In this document: piece by piece, positions 1-5,757 of the stretch | Layout: each line of letters begins with the position of its first letter | Position numbering within the stretch: position 1 is the first letter of the stretch | DNA from: CAUZSM01 sp963582685 | GTDB taxonomy: Archaea > Thermoplasmatota > Poseidoniia > Poseidoniales > Thalassarchaeaceae | DNA length: 5,757 nt | NCBI GenBank assembly: GCA_963582685.1 | Contig: CAUZSM010000107.1 | Location: 1-5,757, forward strand | Reading direction: 5' to 3' | Notes under the pieces: generated by a model | The model's database searches: none | The model's input: the letters and a program-made list of their open reading frames with translations, nothing else | What the model was told of the DNA's origin: nothing | Made by a program: the position numbers and the translations under genes

Positions 1-3000
1 TCTATGATTGGAGCCGCGCTATTTCTGATGGTAATAACGTGGCTCGCGAACTGAATCAGGGAGTTGCACTTGCTGGTGGCACTGGCACTGTCACAGTTCC
101 TGTTCGCGTGTCAGCCCAGTCCGGTGGAGCAGTCCATATGTCCTCTCTCTCTGTCTCAACGACAAGCGGGTATGATACGAACATAGAGCCAACTTCACTC
201 TCGGGTTTGTATCCGAATGGCGAGATTGTCGAATTGATCTCCAACCACTTCGTCGCATCCTCTACTGGCCAGACCATCGGAGAGACCAGCCTTCTCTTCG
301 AGAGTAGCGCTGGCAATATTGAGATTCGTTGGACAGAAAGCAATGACACATTCTGGGAGATGCTGGACCCCAACGACCACATCACTCTACTGCAATCTCT
401 TGCAGTGGACAATGTCGATGGCAAGCGAATCAGTTGGAGATTCCGCGTCAACCCGGAATGGGAAGACACAGAGTCCGTACGAATCTATGCCAGTGTGATT
501 TCCAACACTGGTGTCAACGGTCTTCCTGATGGCATCCTGCTTGACCCACCTACAGGCAACGCCGTTGAGAATGATGCTGGCATCACTTCGTTCAAGTTGT
601 TCAATCAGGCGATGATTGAGCAGACCGACCTAGACAACGCCGCTAGCAGCAACGTCATCACTCTCGACTTCGATGTTAAGTTGGAGGATTTGAGCATCGC
701 ACCAGACCCTGCCGCCTACAGTATGATTCTTGAGAAGCGTAACCAATCGAATGTAACTGAGCAGTGGTTGGAGGTAGACAGCACCCCTGGAGAAATTGGT
801 GGAAATTACACTTGGTCTCCTGGCATCCCTGCTACAGAGGCTGGCACCGAATACTACCGGTTGCGAGTTGATGGCTACAGTTCCGGTGACACCGTTTGCC
901 CGCCGGCTGAGTTCAATCCAGACCCGGAGTGTTCTATCCGTTTCGCACTATCACTCGACCCATTCGCACCGCAATTGGTCAACATCTCAGTGTTCAGCGT
1001 TCAAGGAGACTGGCGCCCGCTCTACGACGATACCTGGGTGCCAGCTAGTCCAAACCAGAAATTCCGTGTCGTAGCGCAAGATCTGCCGGTTGCACCGGAG
1101 TTCCTAACCCTGAATTATTGGGTCGAGGCAGAGCATGATTTGAACGACAACCGTGAGGCTGAGTTCCTTGAGTACGCCTCGGTAATCCTAGCCCGTAACA
1201 CCGAGACGGACACCTCTGAGTATTATATTGACAATCCCTGTCAATGTATCAACGACTATGCGAATAGTGGTATCGACCCGCCGCAAATGGTCTCTCTGTA
1301 CGTCTCGGGCACAGATGTTGGTGGTAACCAGATCAATGGTGGTGCCCCCGGAATCATCACCGACCTTGTCACCTACATTGGAATGGACAGTAGGACACCG
1401 GGCATCTCTGCATTCCATATCTCTGACGTGCATGGAACCATGCTTACTGAATACAATAAATCGGTTTATGCAGGTAACGTGTATCACCTGTTGGTCGATG
1501 CTAAGGATGACAACGGCTGGAGAGATGTGAACTGGATTAGTATCACATTGAATCCGAACTTACCAGACGACGAGGGTAAAATCGTTCTATACTACTCGCC
1601 AAGGAATGACACTGCGTGGACAAACACCACCTTTGTCGAGATTGTTGACGATTACAACAACACAGGGCTCAAACCAAGAGTGCTGCGTCGTGACGGTGGC
1701 GTGTTGATATCACAATTCGAGCAGGAGTTCACTCTCGATATGCCAATTCGCTTGTCTTGGTCTGTCCCACCTGCATTCGTTTCTGGTGTAATGTCACCAG
1801 ACATTGCAATTCGCGATATGGATGAGAACAATCCACTAGCCAAGTTGGGAGGCCAGAGTTATCGCCAGCGTTGGCAATATTCTGCCGGTATTCAGTTGGA
1901 TACCACTACCTTCAGCGTTGAGGACACAGTCGGCTTCATCACCCAAGGTGTAGGAAGCCAAGAGGGCGGTTTCGTCTACCAAGGAGATATGCTGCTCCTG
2001 TCCGGGCGTTATGCGTTCAGTGATGGAATCAACGACCAGGTTTTCGTGTCTCCGCAAATCCCACTGACTCTGGAAATCACCCGCGCTGAGGCTGCTGCTG
2101 ATGGTGCAAAGGGTTACCAATATGCGCCCGAGACAGTTGAACCGTTTGATTTCGATAATGGAACATTCGAGATATTCATGTCGGCGCCTGTTCAGACCAA
2201 TGAATTCACCTTCACAATACAGTTGCTTGGTCTACCGACTGGAGCCGCCGATTCTACTTCGACTCCATCGCGGACCTTCTACGTCAAGGTCGATGGAGAT
2301 GCTCCTGAGGCCGTATTCAATTCGTGGGGACTAAGGAGTCACAATACCGGTGAGAGTTTCACCGATGGACTGCTGTCATCCTCACAGATAGGTTGTCTTG
2401 ATGCCGAGGCCTTCATCAATGAGAAACAGGCACTTGACAGCGAATCAATCAGACTCAATTGGATGTTCTTCAAGAGCGACGTACTCGGTGGTTTTCCTTA
2501 CAATTGGACGGGTTATCTCAACAACTTCAATGATCCTTGGCAATCTGTACAGATGAATGTAGACACTTCCTCTGTTCCGCAGAAGGCAGTTGCTACCTGC
2601 GTTAATTTGTGGGATACTGACACCTCGATTCCGAGTGACCTCAACGGTGTCGTCGTCAAATTCTGGCTCACTGGACACGATACTGCTGGTAATGGGTTGG
2701 AAAACGCCGGTGCTTTTGGTGCTTCCATACCAGGAGGCGAGTATGGACTACGTTACGAATCAGCGGATTACAAAATCCGCGACATCGCGCTGTCAACTGC
2801 CTCCCCGATGGCGTTGACCGACTTCGACTTGATGCTCAACATCGAGAATGAAGGCAACAAGAACGGTACTATGGTCGTGCAACTCGTCACTAAGCAGGGT
2901 GACACGTATTCGTCTCCTGTGGAGCATATTTGTCCCGAAGACCTAGAGCCAGGTGAGAGGTATCTATGGCGTATTCGTATTGACCAGTTCGATACTCCAC

Positions 3001-3500
3001 AGACCGGCGTCGAGATTCTGATTCTGAACGCCGATGGTGAGGAGTTGTCTCGCACCGATGCATTCCACGTTGCCAAGTATGAGGAGACTTCCTCTGGATT
3101 TGGTATGTGGGCGATTTTCGGTGTGGTTGGAATTATTCTATTGCTGGTGGTTGCAGTGGTAATTGTGCTTGTGGTAGTCAACCGTGGTGGCTCCACCGAG
3201 GAGGATGATTACATCGACGACGACGACTTCCTGCCGCCTGGTCAGGCGGTTGAGCCGTTGCCGACTCGCGGCCCACCTGCCACAAGAGCCGGCGAACGCC
3301 GAGGTCCACCCTCAACTCGCCCCAGCGACACAGCGCCACCCGTAGACACAGCGCCACCCGTAGACACAGCGCCATCCGTAGACCCGACGATGGCAGCCGC
3401 GATGGAGAAGTTCCCATACTGGGACGAAGCGACTATTCAGGGCTACTTTGACCAAGGCTGGAGCCTTCAGCAACTCGAAGACTGGGTCAACAACCAGTGA
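1..3500 (+). CDS. Giant membrane-anchored surface protein, 3' part (5' end outside window)
   Basis: Partial gene. The frame is open from base 3 without a stop, so the GTG at 39 is only an internal valine codon; 1165 residues are visible before the TGA at 3498-3500. I do not recognise a named family. Most of the protein is beta-rich, Asp/Asn/Thr/Ser-rich and charge-poor, typical of stacked extracellular Ig-like/beta-sandwich domains whose borders carry Asp-x(n)-Pro turns. There are 12 N-x-S/T sequons and 7 cysteines (299, 310, 413, 415, 798, 866, 977), two pairs of which are close enough for disulfides. Residues about 923-1023 resemble a CARDB/APHP-type domain (an N-E-G-N-K-N-G turn and later a GERYLW strand). 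One strong transmembrane helix follows (about 1035-1059), then an acidic run, a Pro/Thr/Arg linker with tandem repeats, and a 36-residue aromatic tail. Inferred topology is N-outside, C-inside, fixed in the cell envelope. A role in adhesion, S-layer association or polymer binding is possible but not shown; no enzyme motif is visible. Confidence is high that it is a gene and moderate for surface location. Confidence 0.9.
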   Translation, partial: YDWSRAISDGNNVARELNQGVALAGGTGTVTVPVRVSAQSGGAVHMSSLSVSTTSGYDTNIEPTSLSGLYPNGEIVELISNHFVASSTGQTIGETSLLFESSAGNIEIRWTESNDTFWEMLDPNDHITLLQSLAVDNVDGKRISWRFRVNPEWEDTESVRIYASVISNTGVNGLPDGILLDPPTGNAVENDAGITSFKLFNQAMIEQTDLDNAASSNVITLDFDVKLEDLSIAPDPAAYSMILEKRNQSNVTEQWLEVDSTPGEIGGNYTWSPGIPATEAGTEYYRLRVDGYSSGDTVCPPAEFNPDPECSIRFALSLDPFAPQLVNISVFSVQGDWRPLYDDTWVPASPNQKFRVVAQDLPVAPEFLTLNYWVEAEHDLNDNREAEFLEYASVILARNTETDTSEYYIDNPCQCINDYANSGIDPPQMVSLYVSGTDVGGNQINGGAPGIITDLVTYIGMDSRTPGISAFHISDVHGTMLTEYNKSVYAGNVYHLLVDAKDDNGWRDVNWISITLNPNLPDDEGKIVLYYSPRNDTAWTNTTFVEIVDDYNNTGLKPRVLRRDGGVLISQFEQEFTLDMPIRLSWSVPPAFVSGVMSPDIAIRDMDENNPLAKLGGQSYRQRWQYSAGIQLDTTTFSVEDTVGFITQGVGSQEGGFVYQGDMLLLSGRYAFSDGINDQVFVSPQIPLTLEITRAEAAADGAKGYQYAPETVEPFDFDNGTFEIFMSAPVQTNEFTFTIQLLGLPTGAADSTSTPSRTFYVKVDGDAPEAVFNSWGLRSHNTGESFTDGLLSSSQIGCLDAEAFINEKQALDSESIRLNWMFFKSDVLGGFPYNWTGYLNNFNDPWQSVQMNVDTSSVPQKAVATCVNLWDTDTSIPSDLNGVVVKFWLTGHDTAGNGLENAGAFGASIPGGEYGLRYESADYKIRDIALSTASPMALTDFDLMLNIENEGNKNGTMVVQLVTKQGDTYSSPVEHICPEDLEPGERYLWRIRIDQFDTPQTGVEILILNADGEELSRTDAFHVAKYEETSSGFGMWAIFGVVGIILLLVVAVVIVLVVVNRGGSTEEDDYIDDDDFLPPGQAVEPLPTRGPPATRAGERRGPPSTRPSDTAPPVDTAPPVDTAPSVDPTMAAAMEKFPYWDEATIQGYFDQGWSLQQLEDWVNNQ
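3105..3179 (+). other. Transmembrane helix coding segment of the surface protein
   Basis: About 25 consecutive residues (1035-1059 of the visible protein) are almost only Val, Ile, Leu, Gly, Ala, Phe and Met. They start at MWAIFGVVG and end in a Val-rich stretch before N-R-G-G. This is the only long hydrophobic segment in the visible part, so it is the anchor. The single Arg just after it is followed at once by an acidic cluster (3198-3227, E-E-D-D-Y-I-D-D-D-D), which is unusual for the cytoplasmic flank of an anchor. Confidence 0.85.
3327..3380 (+). repeat. Three in-frame 18-bp tandem repeats (D-T-A-P-P-V)
   Basis: Unit gacacagcgccacccgta occurs three times head to tail at 3327-3344, 3345-3362 and 3363-3380. 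The first two copies are identical; the third has one change (c to t at 3375), giving D-T-A-P-S-V. The unit is six codons, so copy-number change would keep the frame and only lengthen or shorten the Pro-rich linker between the membrane helix and the C-terminal module. The near-identity at DNA level points to recent duplication by slippage or unequal recombination (inference). Confidence 0.95.
3390..3497 (+). other. C-terminal aromatic cytoplasmic module of the surface protein
   Basis: The last 36 residues (from M-A-A-A-M-E-K-F to the end) differ from the low-complexity linker before them. They are compact, predicted helical, and carry F-P-Y-W-D-E-A-T-I, then Y-F-D-Q-G-W-S and Q-L-E-D-W. The spacing of the G-W-S-x-x-Q-L-x-x-W core suggests a small helical bundle, loosely like UBA-type folds, used for protein contacts on the inner face of the membrane. 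From memory, similar tails end other membrane proteins of marine Thermoplasmatota; this is unverified. Confidence 0.5.
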
Positions 3501-3506
3501 ATATGC

Positions 3507-3512
3507 AGGAGG
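3507..3512 (+). promoter_or_regulatory. Ribosome binding site that decides the gene 2 start
   Basis: AGGAGG, a full Shine-Dalgarno core, lies 8 nt before the GTG at 3521, which is in frame with the downstream gene. Two earlier in-frame starts (GTG 3497, overlapping the previous stop, and ATG 3503) have no such site; the AGGAGG lies after them. This favours the 3521 start. Confidence 0.75.
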
Positions 3513-3520
3513 ATGAGGGC

Positions 3521-4360
3521 GTGAGCCTCTCTTGGGAACCAATTGACATAGCGGACCCTGAAGGTGGAGTCATCCGCCTGTGGCCTCATCTACCCACTGT
3601 GGTCTACCCCGAGGCCTTGCGTAGAACGACAGGTGAGTGGCAGGGACTCGGTCTTCTAATATCATCAGAGGAACCCGAATTGTGGGCTGAGCAGGAGGAA
3701 AGCGAGCGCGTTAGTCGAGGAATCAATCGCGATGCGTGCGCTGCTCAGGGCGGATTGCTAGGTCGCTTGATGAGTGGAATGAAATCGATAGAGGATATTC
3801 AGTGTGGACGATTCCCAGACCCGGAGTTAATTCGGCTATTCCGCGCTGCTAACAAGCAGGGAGGCAAGGAGCAGAGACCGACCTATTTCATTGAACCAGA
3901 CTTGGATGATGAAAAATGGCTTGCATGGACTGAAAGTTTGACCGAGGAATTGGTCAGGCCGATGCAATTGGCGGGACAGATATTTGCTCATAGCAAGTGG
4001 AAAAGGGCGCTCAAGAAGTCGATGAAGGATACAGTGCCTCCCTCGTCGGTGCGAGAGGATGAGGTTGCCTTTGCCCTTGCAGAAGCCTCAGCATTAACCG
4101 ATGCTTGGTGGAATTCCAACGAATCCATGCTTACTCCTGAACTGCGTGAGCAACGTAATCAGAGATATGCTGCAAGACTGCGTGGAGCGCTGTCCAACCT
4201 ACGAGCAGAGGCAGAAGATGCCGGGGGACAGTTTGATGACGAGGCAGCTCCCGTGCTGTTGGTGCCGGTGACGCAGTCGTGGCTTGCCCACATTGCAGAG
4301 GCCCTCGAAAATCATCCAATACCGGAGACGATTGACCCAACAGAAGAGGTGTATGAATGA
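3521..4360 (+). CDS. Unrecognised soluble protein, possible remote TraB/PrgY-like relative
   Basis: 279 residues from GTG 3521, or 287 if GTG 3497 is used. No signal peptide or membrane segment is visible; it is acidic and rich in Trp, Glu and Arg, so probably cytoplasmic. I do not firmly recognise it. The arrangement is: an N-terminal part with V-I-R-L-W-P-H-L and G-L-G-L-L-I-S-S-E-E (about 17-52); a P-D-P-E-L-I-R-L-F-R-A-A-N-K-Q-G-G helix followed by the strand T-Y-F-I-E-P-D (about 99-127); helices; and a C-terminal block L-R-E-Q-R-N-Q-R-Y-A-A-R-L (about 208-220) followed by strand V-L-L-V-P-V-T and helix W-L-A-H-I-A-E-A-L (about 245-262). That order, with R-N-x-R-x-A-x-x-L before a hydrophobic strand, recalls the TraB/PrgY/GumN superfamily, but the N-terminal G-T-x-H and C-terminal G-x-G-H motifs are absent. 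If related, it has probably lost catalysis. Its stop overlaps the next start (ATGA), so translation is likely coupled to the TBP-fold gene. Confidence 0.85.
   Translation: MSLSWEPIDIADPEGGVIRLWPHLPTVVYPEALRRTTGEWQGLGLLISSEEPELWAEQEESERVSRGINRDACAAQGGLLGRLMSGMKSIEDIQCGRFPDPELIRLFRAANKQGGKEQRPTYFIEPDLDDEKWLAWTESLTEELVRPMQLAGQIFAHSKWKRALKKSMKDTVPPSSVREDEVAFALAEASALTDAWWNSNESMLTPELREQRNQRYAARLRGALSNLRAEAEDAGGQFDDEAAPVLLVPVTQSWLAHIAEALENHPIPETIDPTEEVYE
4346..4351 (+). promoter_or_regulatory. Ribosome binding site of the TBP-like gene
   Basis: GAGGTG, complementary to the 3' end of 16S rRNA, lies inside the end of gene 2, 5 nt before the ATG at 4357. The nearby ATG at 4353 is out of frame with the TBP-like protein. 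The site plus the ATGA overlap supports coupled translation. Confidence 0.6.
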
Positions 4361-4875
4361 GTTCAGACGCTACGGTTGAGAACCAATTATTTCGATTCAC
4401 TTCACCAGTGGGTCTTGACCCAGAACGGGTTGTAGAGGAATTGGAAGGTAAGCGTAACGGCCGCTTCGTACTGCTTTCGCTCAAAGCCCCTCGAGCAACT
4501 CTGCTAGTCGATAATGAGGGTCGCATCATCGTGCACGGTACGCGCCGTCAAGATGTGGCTCACCTCGCCGCCAAGGAAATAATGCTCAGACTCGGCGAAA
4601 AGGAGTCAGGCATGTCGGTCGAGGTTGGGCCAGTTGTCGCTTCCTTTGACCTTGAAGCGTCGGTGGAGATTGAGGGCGTTCCTGACTTGTTCCCTGAAGC
4701 GGTTCTCGATGAGGAATTAGATTGCCTGAGAATTGACGATGAGCGACATGAGGTGCAGTTGTTGTTGTTCCGCAACGGACGTGGGATTGCTACAGACGCA
4801 CGCCACGGTAAGTTGGTGACGATGGCTGCGAGACGCTGGCGACAGCGTCTGGATGAAGAGAATCTGCTGAGTTGA
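4357..4875 (+). CDS. Divergent TATA-binding-protein-fold protein
   Basis: 172 residues, close to the roughly 180 of archaeal TBP. Two half-repeats can be aligned to the TBP pattern. Repeat 1 (about 8-80) has L-L-S-L-K-A-P-R-A-T-L-L-V-D-N-E-G-R-I-I then V-H-G-T-R-R-Q-D-V, matching the TBP order Y-R-L-K-x-P-K-A-T-x-L-I-F-x-S-G-K-x-V-x-T-G-A-K. Repeat 2 (about 88-163) has V-V-A-S-F-D-L, like N-I-V-A-S-x-D-L, then V-Q-L-L-L-F-R-N-G-R-G-I-A-T-D-A-R. A known feature of real TBP is two phenylalanine pairs that intercalate into TATA DNA. Here F-P-G-L is absent in both repeats, the repeat-1 I-F is L-V, and only the repeat-2 F138 seems kept. So it is probably a paralogue that binds DNA differently or not at all (inference). 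It follows gene 2 with a 4-nt overlap. Alternatives are another TBP-like (helix-grip) fold, or the lineage's sole and fast-evolving TBP. Confidence 0.7.
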   Translation: MSSDATVENQLFRFTSPVGLDPERVVEELEGKRNGRFVLLSLKAPRATLLVDNEGRIIVHGTRRQDVAHLAAKEIMLRLGEKESGMSVEVGPVVASFDLEASVEIEGVPDLFPEAVLDEELDCLRIDDERHEVQLLLFRNGRGIATDARHGKLVTMAARRWRQRLDEENLLS

Positions 4876-4930
4876 ACGCTGCGCTACACTGCCGCAGTTG
4901 CAATAAGCGGCCTTAGCGGAGCGCTGTTCA
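4876..4930 (+). promoter_or_regulatory. Short intergenic spacer, possible weak promoter for the hydrolase gene
   Basis: This is the only true gap in the window. The A/T-rich CAATAA at 4901-4906 lies 25-30 nt before the ATG at 4931, where an archaeal TATA box would sit for a leaderless transcript, but it is a poor match and no purine-rich BRE is evident. A small inverted repeat (GCCGC 4891-4895 with GCGGC 4907-4911, 11-nt loop) spans the same place. There is no T-run, so it is not a convincing terminator. Confidence 0.25.
4918..4921 (+). promoter_or_regulatory. Likely ribosome binding site of the hydrolase gene
   Basis: GGAG lies 9 nt before the ATG at 4931. That ATG is the only possible start near here, because TAA at 4904-4906 closes the frame upstream and no other ATG, GTG or TTG intervenes. 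Confidence 0.45.
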
Positions 4931-5757
4931 ATGCTTGAGGACGGGCGCTGGACCGGACCGGTTACTGACAGCCATTTTCACCTAGATAGGGAGGGCCGAT
5001 TCTTAGCTGCGGTCAGCGATTTTGAGAGGAGCGGCGGCACCGACCTTATCCTAGTCCACAAACCTGCCTTCGATAGGGATGGCGCTTCGCGGCTACCTAC
5101 CAATCTTGAAGAGGTAAAAGTCGCATATATCGACACTCTCGACATGGCGGAAACGGTCCGACGCAACACCGGAGTTACCGTTCGAGTTGTTCTTGGACCA
5201 CATCCGGTAACTTGGGCTCATCAGATTGAATCATTGGGTTGGGATGAGGCGAGTGAATTACACATCGGAGCTGTTGAAATGGCGTTTGAGATGTGCAGCG
5301 AGGGCCAAGCGGTTGCAGTAGGCGAAGTCGGCCGGCCACACTACCCAGTATCCGAGGAGATTTGGGCCGGTGCCAACAGTTTGCTGGTCGAGGTGATGGG
5401 GATGGCTCGACAGTATGGTTTCCCAATTCAACTGCACGTCGAAGGCAACAGCCAAACTACCTACGCCGAACTTGCAAAACTGTGCGATAAGGCAGGTCTT
5501 GACCGCCACAAGGCAGTACGGCACTTCGCTCCCGGTAATGTCAGCGAGTCATTCACTTCTGGGCTATCAAGTAGCGTCAATATGGGCCGTGATTCAATAT
5601 CTTCCCTGCTATCGAGTATCGAAGCGCATTCGCTCCCAGCAACTTGGACGATGGAGACTGATTACATGGACGACTCAAGGCGGCCGGGAGCGGTTCTTGG
5701 ACCCAAGACAATTCCCAAGAGAACTCAGGCTCTTGTTGAGGCCATGAAGGCCTCAAA
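4931..5757 (+). CDS. TatD-like metal-dependent hydrolase, archaeal type (3' end outside window)
   Basis: 275 residues are visible and the frame is still open at the right edge; the family usually ends some 20-30 residues later, so most of the protein is here. It is a predicted TIM-barrel hydrolase of the amidohydrolase superfamily, closest to the archaeal TatD-related group (COG1099 type). All expected metal ligands are visible: H15 and H17 in D-S-H-F-H-L-D, E132 in G-E-V-G-R-P-H-Y-P, H169 in Q-L-H-V-E, H198 in V-R-H-F-A-P, and D244 in M-E-T-D-Y-M-D-D. The G-P-H-P turn (89-92) and R-P-G-A-V-L-G-P-K-T-I-P (251-262) are signatures of this group. TatD proteins are two-metal phosphoesterases, several with DNase or 3'-exonuclease activity; the substrate of the archaeal branch is, to my knowledge, not settled. 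No signal peptide, so probably cytoplasmic. It lies 55 nt after the TBP-like gene and may be co-transcribed or have its own promoter. Confidence 0.92.
   Translation, partial: MLEDGRWTGPVTDSHFHLDREGRFLAAVSDFERSGGTDLILVHKPAFDRDGASRLPTNLEEVKVAYIDTLDMAETVRRNTGVTVRVVLGPHPVTWAHQIESLGWDEASELHIGAVEMAFEMCSEGQAVAVGEVGRPHYPVSEEIWAGANSLLVEVMGMARQYGFPIQLHVEGNSQTTYAELAKLCDKAGLDRHKAVRHFAPGNVSESFTSGLSSSVNMGRDSISSLLSSIEAHSLPATWTMETDYMDDSRRPGAVLGPKTIPKRTQALVEAMKAS

Noticed and set aside
39..41. GTG at 39 as the start of the large surface protein
   Set aside because: The same frame runs open to base 3 with similar composition (Y-D-W-S-R-A-I-S-D-G-N-N), there is no ribosome site, and no signal peptide follows. 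The gene is simply cut by the window edge.
2768..3196. 142-residue open frame on the - strand
   Set aside because: It lies wholly antisense to the surface protein, has low-complexity composition and no recognisable motif; it is a shadow of the biased codon use there. The other antisense and alternate-frame runs inside genes 1-3 are rejected for the same reason.
3327..3380. Tandem repeats as part of a CRISPR array or a mobile-element end
   Set aside because: The units are head to tail without spacers, in frame inside a coding sequence, and encode a regular Pro-rich hexapeptide.
4891..4911. Inverted repeat as a transcription terminator
   Set aside because: The stem is only 5 bp with an 11-nt loop and no T-run follows; archaeal terminators are usually T-rich.
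5175..5747. Open frames overlapping the hydrolase gene (- strand 5175-5426 and 5258-5524, + strand 5293-5490 and 5415-5747)
   Set aside because: The frame starting at 4931 carries every TatD-family motif continuously through this region, so the overlapping frames are not genes.
1..5757. Defence system, mobile element or RNA gene in the window
   Set aside because: No transposase, integrase, nuclease-helicase set, tRNA or rRNA signature was seen. The four genes form an ordinary same-strand chromosomal cluster.

Overview
This window looks like a chromosomal piece of an archaeon. The best fit is a planktonic marine euryarchaeon of the Thermoplasmatota (Marine Group II / Ca. Poseidoniales type), but that placement is inference. 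The archaeal call rests on two things. One is a hydrolase at the right end that closely matches the archaeal TatD-like family (COG1099 type), including its GEVGRPHYP and METDY-x-DD-x-RRPGAVLGPKT signatures. The other is a 172-residue protein with two degenerate repeats of the TATA-binding-protein (TBP) fold. The very large, N-glycosylation-sequon-rich surface protein on the left, with one C-terminal membrane anchor and an acidic, proline-rich tail, also suits that group. No rRNA, tRNA, mobile element or CRISPR is visible.

Layout: four genes, all on the + strand and tightly packed. (1) Bases 1-3500 hold the 3' part of a giant type-I-like surface protein of stacked beta-sandwich domains. Its frame is open to the left edge, so the true start lies outside the window. 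It ends in a transmembrane helix, an acidic stretch, a Pro-rich linker with three 18-bp tandem repeats, and a small aromatic C-terminal module. (2) Bases 3521-4360 hold an unrecognised soluble protein of 279 residues; an AGGAGG Shine-Dalgarno decides its GTG start. Its C-terminal third vaguely recalls the TraB/PrgY/GumN family. (3) Bases 4357-4875 hold the divergent TBP-fold protein, overlapping gene 2 by ATGA. (4) Bases 4931-5757 hold the TatD-like metal hydrolase, cut by the right edge.

The spacing (20 nt, a 4-nt overlap, 55 nt) suggests one transcription unit, at least for genes 1-3. The 55-nt gap before gene 4 could hold a weak promoter. The most interesting part is the translationally coupled pair of an unknown protein and a TBP-like protein that seems to have lost most of the DNA-intercalating phenylalanines of true TBP. 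It may be a repurposed TBP fold or a specialised transcription factor rather than the general factor.
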